From contig JAXHMJ010000005.1 of assembly GCA_034521575.1 (NCBI GenBank), positions 372,001 to 436,000 of the forward strand: a stretch of 64,000 nt of DNA, in the 5' to 3' direction. Of this stretch, positions 58,773 through 64,000 are shown one piece after another. The position numbers and the translations under genes are program-made. The stretch comes from a candidate division KSB1 bacterium (GTDB taxonomy: Bacteria > Zhuqueibacterota > Zhuqueibacteria > Residuimicrobiales > Krinioviventaceae). The stretch's first letter is position 1; the number at the start of each line of letters is the position of its first letter. Under the pieces are notes generated by a model. It had not been told where the DNA came from. It did not search any database and saw only the letters and a list, made by a program, of their open reading frames with translations.

Positions 58773-59579
58773 TTAACGCAAATCGGAGTTCAGCCGTTTG
58801 CGGAATTCATTCAAATCCGGCTCAACGCTCTCACGAATCTGCTCTTCCTTGTGAAAATCCAGAATTCCGATATTGGTCAAATCGGGGGCGATATAATAAT
58901 CCACTTTGCTGTGTTCCAGCTGATGCTGGATCAGGGCATGTTCCAGAGTCTGAAACGTGCCCATGACGCTGTCGAACATACTCGGGATGCGTTTGTTTTT
59001 GACCGGCGCAATCTTTCCGCTGACATCAATCGCGATCAGATAATCGCATTGATCACGAATGATCTCGTGCGGCAGGGGATTTACCGCGCCGCCGTCGACC
59101 AGCACCCGGGTGCCGCGTTCCACCGGTTCAAAAATGCCGGGGATGGACATACTGGCGCGCACCGCCGAGATGAGATCACCTCGGTCCATGACCACCTGTT
59201 CCTGACGCCAGTAATCCGTGGCCACCACATACAGTGGAATCTTTAGCTGTTCAAACAGTTCTATTCCGATATGCTCCTGAAAAAACTCGCGAACAGCCTT
59301 GCCCTTGAGAAACGCCTTGCGGGTGAACAGGGAGATATCTATTAATTTTGAAAACTCAAATAATCCAATCTCGTCCAAAAGTTCCTGCATGCGCGTTCCG
59401 GAAAATCCCGCGGCGTAGAACGATCCCATAATCGCACCGATACTGGTTCCGGAAATGACCACCGGTTTGAGTTCAAATTCATCCAGTACTTTGAAAAAAT
59501 CAATCATGCACAGTCCGCGCGCCCCGCCGCCGCCGAGCGCCAGACCGATGCGCGGTTGTTTTCTGCGTTTAAATAACAT
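58773..59579 (-). CDS. patatin-like phospholipase (RssA family)
   Basis: 268 residues from the ATG at 59579. The oxyanion hole GGGGARGL, the nucleophile elbow GTSIG and the catalytic Asp in VDGGAVNPLP are all present, so it should hydrolyse lipid acyl esters. No signal peptide and no second domain. GAGAGG precedes the start. It lies 16 bases after the phosphoesterase stop, so the two are an operon. Confidence 0.9.
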   Translation of the reverse strand: MLFKRRKQPRIGLALGGGGARGLCMIDFFKVLDEFELKPVVISGTSIGAIMGSFYAAGFSGTRMQELLDEIGLFEFSKLIDISLFTRKAFLKGKAVREFFQEHIGIELFEQLKIPLYVVATDYWRQEQVVMDRGDLISAVRASMSIPGIFEPVERGTRVLVDGGAVNPLPHEIIRDQCDYLIAIDVSGKIAPVKNKRIPSMFDSVMGTFQTLEHALIQHQLEHSKVDYYIAPDLTNIGILDFHKEEQIRESVEPDLNEFRKRLNSDLR

Positions 59580-59595
59580 AAAATCCTCTCCCCTG

Positions 59596-60492
59596 TCAAT
59601 CATCTGAATACAGACCCGGCTCAACGTGCCAGTCCAATTCATGATAACGCCAGTTCAGTTCATCTCCGTTTATATCAACCACAACAAATCCCTCTTCAAA
59701 GCCGGCGCGCGCACCGGTCCACCAGCGGGCGGAAACTGCACCGCCGGTGACAAACAGCGTGTTTTTCCACTGAATAGATTCCACCACGTGCAGATGGCCC
59801 TGCAAAACCAGCTTGACATTGTAATCATTCAGAACCTCGAGCACCGGTTTTGAATTGACAATCACCATTCCTGAATCATTGCCGGCGGTTGCACCCTGCT
59901 GAATCTGGGTGAACACGCTGAGAAACGGGATATGTGTGAACACCACCACCGGTGTGCCGGGTTCCAGAGCCGCCAGATCCGATTTCAGCCAATCCAGTTG
60001 CAGCGAATCGATATGACCGTAATATCGGCGTTCCGGCGTATATGCGACCGCATCCAGACAGATAAAATGCCATCCCTCATAATCGAAAGAATGATAGGTG
60101 CGGTCATATCCCATCACGTGCCGGAACATGGCTTTCCCGTACAGAGGATGCTGCGGAGAGACGCCGCTTTTTTCATACAGTCCAAACACTTCGTGATTCC
60201 CCAGTGTATGAAACACCGGCATCCCGAGTTGTTGGGTGAGATCATTATACATCGTGAACAGACTGTCGGCGCGACTCTGCCGAACCCCCAGGGCATCCAT
60301 AATCAGATCATCGCCGGTGATCACAAAATCCGGGCTGATTTGATTGACGGTTTTGATAGTTTCAAGATATCCTTCACCGGCTTTGCGTTCCGGCTGGACA
60401 TGGATATCTGTCATAAACACAAAAGAAAAAGAAGCGTGTTCTGCAGCGTTCAGACCGAGCGCCAGAACCAGCATAACACTCAATCGTTTCAT
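59596..60492 (-). CDS. exported calcineurin-like metallophosphoesterase
   Basis: 298 residues. Signal peptide MKRLSVMLVLALGLNA. Metal-binding blocks TDIH, TGDD, GNHE, THIPF and GHLH form the two-metal phosphoesterase site. It would act outside the cytoplasm on a phosphomonoester or diester; substrate unknown. A GGAGGTGAT site precedes the ATG. Confidence 0.88.
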   Translation of the reverse strand: MKRLSVMLVLALGLNAAEHASFSFVFMTDIHVQPERKAGEGYLETIKTVNQISPDFVITGDDLIMDALGVRQSRADSLFTMYNDLTQQLGMPVFHTLGNHEVFGLYEKSGVSPQHPLYGKAMFRHVMGYDRTYHSFDYEGWHFICLDAVAYTPERRYYGHIDSLQLDWLKSDLAALEPGTPVVVFTHIPFLSVFTQIQQGATAGNDSGMVIVNSKPVLEVLNDYNVKLVLQGHLHVVESIQWKNTLFVTGGAVSARWWTGARAGFEEGFVVVDINGDELNWRYHELDWHVEPGLYSDD

Positions 60493-60566
60493 ATCACCTC
60501 CATCTGGATAAGGTAAGCCTTTCCATTCTAAAACAGTAACAAATTCCTGCGTATTTCCTGTCCGAT

Positions 60567-61650
60567 TCAGGCAATGCCGGCAAGCGCATGGATACGCCGG
60601 ACCACCTGCAGTGAATCATGCGTGCGCGCGACCCAGTCGGCGCCCTGTTCGCCTGTTTTCCGACGCCGATCAGGCTCCCGGATCAGCGGCAAAAGCCGGG
60701 CGTACAGGTTTTCCGCATTAACCGGGACAAAGGGATGATCCGGATAGCGCGCTGTAAATCCCTCCGCCAGACAGGACGCCACCGGAATGTGCATGGCCAG
60801 AGCTTCCAGAGCGTTGATGCCGTATCCGAGATCGCCGATCTGATCGACGAAAAGATCACAGCTTTGTTTGGCCTGCATGGCCTGATCATACGGCATATTT
60901 TCAATTAAAACGGTTTGCGTGTTTTCATCGCGTTCCAGTTGTTCGAGCACCGGAATGATCAGATCACTGCCTTTGGCGGCGCGGTTGGTGGGCGCATGAC
61001 CGATACGCACCGGCTGTGTGTTGTCATGATGCTGATGGCGCTGCTCAAGGGAAACATCAAAGGGAAAAGGGATATGCCGGATATCCGGGTGCAGATGAAC
61101 GTGATCAAACTCTACGCTCAGATTAAGATCACTTTCCGCATCGATTTCCGGAATAACACCGCGCGTGCGCAGATCGCTGCCGGTGTAACAGCAGATCAGC
61201 ATGCAGCCTTTTGCATGCCGGCGCCGCACAAAATCGCCGCTGCGGTACAGCCCTGATCCCGCCGTCCAGCTGGATCACATCAAAGTGGTCCAGCGCATAC
61301 TTACGAACCGCGCGTTCGATGCGCGGCTTCCACAGCCGGTCGCGCCACCGGACAAACACAGCCTCAGCGCGACTGTGGGGCGTCCAGGTGACGGGAATCT
61401 GTTCCGGTCTGCAAAGTTGGTTGCTGATCATCAGTTTATCCGGATGGGAAACGAGTTGTTTCACACGCCGTACCAGCGGCATGTCAATAAACGGGAGATT
61501 CAGGCAGATGTCGGAAAAATAATTGCGCTGGTCACTGAACAGCGTGACCAGCCGGCTGTCATAGCCAAGCCGGCGCTCCGCCTGTACAAAATGCCCCGGC
61601 ACACCCGAGGTATTGGCCGGAGCGATATGAAGAATACGGGGCTTTAACAT
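60567..61650 (-). CDS. glycosyltransferase family 4-like protein (one frameshift)
   Basis: About 360 residues. The N-terminal part (ILHIAPANTSGVPGHFVQAERRLGY) and the C-terminal part (IGHAPTNRAAKGSDLIIPVL, DLGYGINALEALAMHIPV) match two-domain GT-B enzymes. The Glu of the ALEALA block should contact the donor sugar. The frame changes near 61245, after which the sequence reads LYRSGDFVRRRHAKGCMLIC. The start at 61650 (MLKPRILHIAP) is chosen over 61701 because the family begins there. Confidence 0.8.
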
Positions 61651-61823
61651 ATCAGAACTCCATAGCGAAAATCCGCAGTTGAGATCAAGTCGCGCCCACA
61701 CGCGCAGAAAACCTGCGCTGCATCCGGGCCCGATCGGCCATCATCCTGCCTTGCTTCGGGGCTGAAACAAAAAAAGCAACCCTGTTCAAGAGCTGCTATA
61801 GCATTGATGCGTCGAAACTGCAG

Positions 61824-61895
61824 TGGGCCCAGTAGGATTCGAACCTACAGCCAACGGATTATGAGTCCGCTGCTCTACCATTGAGCTATGGGCCC
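61824..61895 (-). tRNA. tRNA with CAU anticodon (Met or lysidine-type Ile2)
   Basis: 72 bases. Acceptor GGGCCCA/TGGGCCC, D-arm GCTCAATGGTAGAGC, anticodon loop CTCATAA and T-arm GTAGG-TTCGAAT-CCTAC. The acceptor begins G-C, so it is not an initiator. Elongator Met and Ile2 (CAU read as AUA after lysidine modification) cannot be told apart by eye. CCA is not encoded. Confidence 0.93.
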
Positions 61896-62012
61896 CGTTC
61901 GTATCAAGTCTTTTATAATAAGAATAAAAATAATAAAATTCAAGTTTTTTTAGCACAGGGTTAAAAGGGCAGGGCGAACGCATGACAATGTTTTACATTG
62001 GCAACATTATTC

Positions 62013-62041
62013 TTGACTTTGATGTGAGAAAGCGTTAAAAT
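62013..62041 (+). promoter_or_regulatory. sigma-70-type promoter of the lipoprotein operon
   Basis: TTGACT (62013-62018) and TAAAAT (62036-62041) are separated by 17 bases; each matches five of six consensus bases. It lies about 170 bases before the LpoB-like start. Confidence 0.6.
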
Positions 62042-62209
62042 GTCTAAAATATTAGCGGGGCAGCGAAATAAAGGAACGCTTTTGAAATGTTGAAACCTAA
62101 AATGTTTATCAGAGATATTTTACCTTTAATGTCGGTATTTCACAGAAACAATGGCAGGACGAGCCATTGTAAACAACTAGAATTCGATGAGACTTGGGAG
62201 ATCAGGGTT

Positions 62210-62833
62210 ATGAAAATCAGCGTTAGAAAAAAAGTTATCGGTGTTGTATCGTTAGTGTTAATGACAGTTGTGCTTTTCAGTTGTGCGGGCAGTTCCCGAA
62301 GTGTATCACGAATGCGCGCGGATGAAGCAACAGACATCAGCGGGCGCTGGAATGACACAGATTCCAGAATAACCGCCGAAGCCATGGTTCGGGATGTATT
62401 ATCCCGTCCCTGGCTGGGCAATTTTGTCACGGCAAACAATGAAAAACCTGTGGTGATTGTGGGCAGCATACGCAACAAGAGCAGTGAGCATATTCCTGTC
62501 GATGCATTTATCAAGGATATTGAACGTGAGCTGATCAACAGCGATCAGGTGAGCTTTGTGGCCTCTTCGGAACAGCGGGAGCAAATCCGGGAAGAACGTC
62601 TGGATCAGCAGAGTTTTGCCTCCATGGAAACCGCCAAACAGCTGGCCAATGAAACCGGCGCCGATTATATGATGCAAGGGACAATAAATTCCATTGTCGA
62701 TTCGTTTGAAGGTAAAAAAACTGTCTTTTATCAGGTCGATCTGGAGCTCATTGATCTTGAAAAAAACACCAAAGTATGGATGGGTGATAAAAAAATCAAA
62801 AAACTGATCGAACAGGACAGATACGGCTGGTAG
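62210..62833 (+). CDS. LpoB-like penicillin-binding-protein activator lipoprotein
   Basis: 207 residues. Signal peptide with lipobox (LVLMTVVLFSCAGSSRS). The family stretches VIVGSIRNKSSEHIPVDAFI, LINSDQVSFVASSEQREQI, ANETGADYMMQGTINSIVD and KVWMGDKKIKKLI match LpoB, which activates PBP1B-type synthases, and relatives found outside Enterobacteria. I start at the ATG at 62210 because the signal peptide begins there; an upstream in-frame ATG at 62087 has no such signal. The next lipoprotein gene follows after 32 bases. Confidence 0.85.
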   Translation: MKISVRKKVIGVVSLVLMTVVLFSCAGSSRSVSRMRADEATDISGRWNDTDSRITAEAMVRDVLSRPWLGNFVTANNEKPVVIVGSIRNKSSEHIPVDAFIKDIERELINSDQVSFVASSEQREQIREERLDQQSFASMETAKQLANETGADYMMQGTINSIVDSFEGKKTVFYQVDLELIDLEKNTKVWMGDKKIKKLIEQDRYGW

Positions 62834-62865
62834 GTTCTGCATTCATGAATTGATCTGGAGGATCA

Positions 62866-64000
62866 ATGCGAAAAAGACTCTTTTACTGTACGACGGCTGT
62901 GGTTTTCGGGCTGATACTGGCCTGTTCCAGTATGCGCACCAATGTTGCGTATTTCGAGCCTGTAAAAACACACTTGAAGCAGGCTGACTATGAACAGGCC
63001 ATTGCATTAGTCGATCAGGGACGAGAACGCAACGAGTACACCAAAAAAGACCGTGCTCTTTTTTATTTGGACAAGGGAGCGCTATTGTACTATCAGGGCA
63101 AGTATCAAGAAAGCATTGAACACCTTAACCAGGCTGAGCAGGCCATGGAAGAACTGTTCACTCAAAGTGTTTCCAAAGCTGCGACCTCGCTCCTGTTAAA
63201 CGATAACGCTCTTCCTTACTATGGCGAAATTTACGAAATGCTGTATGTCAATATATTTCAGGCGCTGAACTATCTCAACCTTGATAATATAGACGGTGTG
63301 TACGTGGAAGCGCGTCAGATCAGCAATAAATTGCAGGAATTGGAAGACAAATACGCAGAGATGATATCTGACATGAACAAGTCAGAAGATTCCAAGGTCA
63401 AAATTCAGGCAGACAATATAAAATTTCATAATGATGCGCTCGCCCATTACCTGAGCTTCCTGGCATTTCGAATGACAGGAGAGGTAGATAACAGCCGCAT
63501 TTCGCTGGCCAATCTCAGACAAGCGTGGCAGACTCACAGAGATGTTTATGACCACCAGCCTCCTGCTTTTCTTCAGCAACAGTTTAAAACCATGTCATCA
63601 AATATGATGAAATGGGAACGCGAACTCGAGGATACACGTCTGGCATGCATGGTATTCACAGGGCAGGCTCCGACAAAAGAAGCGGTCGGCGGCAAAATCA
63701 CAACCTATAAGAACATGATCGGTATCAGTGTTCTGGGATCACCGGTTCCCAATGCAACCTATCCGTTTCCGGGCATGGAAGAGGGCTACCATTTTAAATT
63801 TTCGCTACCGGTGCTGAAAAACAACGGCTCTGAGGTTAAGCGCATTCGTGTCATTGTGGACGGAAATCCGATGGGCAATCTGGACCTGCTGGAAAACATG
63901 GGCCATATCGCCAAACATACGTTTGAGATACGCCGAAACATTATCTATTTCAAAACCATTACCCGCACCGTGGTCAAAGGCCTGGCTGCCGCAGAAGCAA
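62866..64000 (+). CDS. TPR lipoprotein of COG3014 type, partial at right edge
   Basis: 378 codons in the window, continuing beyond it. Signal peptide MRKRLFYCTTAVVFGLILAC with a lipobox-like LAC. Two TPR-like units (YEQAIALVDQGRERNEYTKK and ALLYYQGKYQESIEHLNQ) precede a long helical region and a C-terminal beta domain (EGYHFKFSLPVLKNNGSEVK). Proteins of this type occur beside LpoB-like genes in several phyla, as here, but the function is unknown. GGAGG lies 5 bases upstream of the ATG. Confidence 0.82.
   Translation, partial: MRKRLFYCTTAVVFGLILACSSMRTNVAYFEPVKTHLKQADYEQAIALVDQGRERNEYTKKDRALFYLDKGALLYYQGKYQESIEHLNQAEQAMEELFTQSVSKAATSLLLNDNALPYYGEIYEMLYVNIFQALNYLNLDNIDGVYVEARQISNKLQELEDKYAEMISDMNKSEDSKVKIQADNIKFHNDALAHYLSFLAFRMTGEVDNSRISLANLRQAWQTHRDVYDHQPPAFLQQQFKTMSSNMMKWERELEDTRLACMVFTGQAPTKEAVGGKITTYKNMIGISVLGSPVPNATYPFPGMEEGYHFKFSLPVLKNNGSEVKRIRVIVDGNPMGNLDLLENMGHIAKHTFEIRRNIIYFKTITRTVVKGLAAAEA

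Overview
This window comes from a Gram-negative-type (diderm) bacterium. It has an LptD-like outer-membrane protein, lipobox lipoproteins, a bifunctional class A penicillin-binding protein, UppP, and an LpoB-like PBP activator. A PorX-like (receiver + PglZ) regulator, a GH115 xylan alpha-glucuronidase, many SpoIIE phosphatases and frequent UUG starts would fit a heterotroph of the Fibrobacteres-Chlorobi-Bacteroidetes neighbourhood (Calditrichota/KSB1-like lineages). That placement is inference; no rRNA is present.

Layout. 0-6 kb (minus strand): lipoprotein start, a polytopic membrane protein, GH115, an anchored unknown protein and a PfkB sugar kinase. 6-11.2 kb (minus): class A PBP, an anchored unknown, an M50 membrane protease, SAM hydrolase (DUF62) and a deoxynucleoside kinase, mostly with overlapping ends. 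11.2-23 kb (minus): a TPR protein and a large partner-switching cluster with RsbV-like STAS, RsbW-like kinase and four SpoIIE phosphatases with different sensor modules, plus a B12-type radical SAM protein. 23-26 kb: AMMECR1 and a REC-PAS-GAF-GAF protein. 26-32 kb: a KamA-like radical SAM enzyme (plus), then LptD and RarA (minus). 32-35 kb: a coiled-coil membrane protein and a eukaryotic-type topoisomerase IB (minus). 35-50.3 kb (plus): a housekeeping run of PorX-like, TsaE, TsaB, AccD, SurE, GuaA, GlmS, TPR/periplasmic-binding protein, UppP, HolA, then ECF sigma, anti-sigma, an HtrA-like protein, a small zinc-ribbon protein and RdgB.

50.3-58.8 kb is accessory: an AbrB/PIN toxin-antitoxin pair, an exported ADP-ribosylglycohydrolase, an SGNH lipoprotein plus kynureninase, tRNA-Pro followed by a seven-copy array of tRNA-derived units each with its own terminator, an AT-rich island with a ParE-type pair, and the remains of a glycoside hydrolase. 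58.8-64 kb: patatin, metallophosphoesterase, glycosyltransferase, tRNA with CAU anticodon, LpoB-like and COG3014-like lipoproteins.

The sequence carries about two dozen apparent single-base frameshifts, many in genes that should be essential (PBP, LptD, GlmS) and several at homopolymers. Most motifs survive across the breaks. I therefore treat these as probable sequencing errors and annotate each as one gene, except the glycoside-hydrolase remnant, which has lost internal sequence. The strongest candidates for new biology are the topoisomerase IB with all five eukaryotic active-site residues, the tRNA-Pro repeat array, the multi-phosphatase partner-switching cluster, and the HtrA-like protein lacking its catalytic triad in a sigma/anti-sigma operon.
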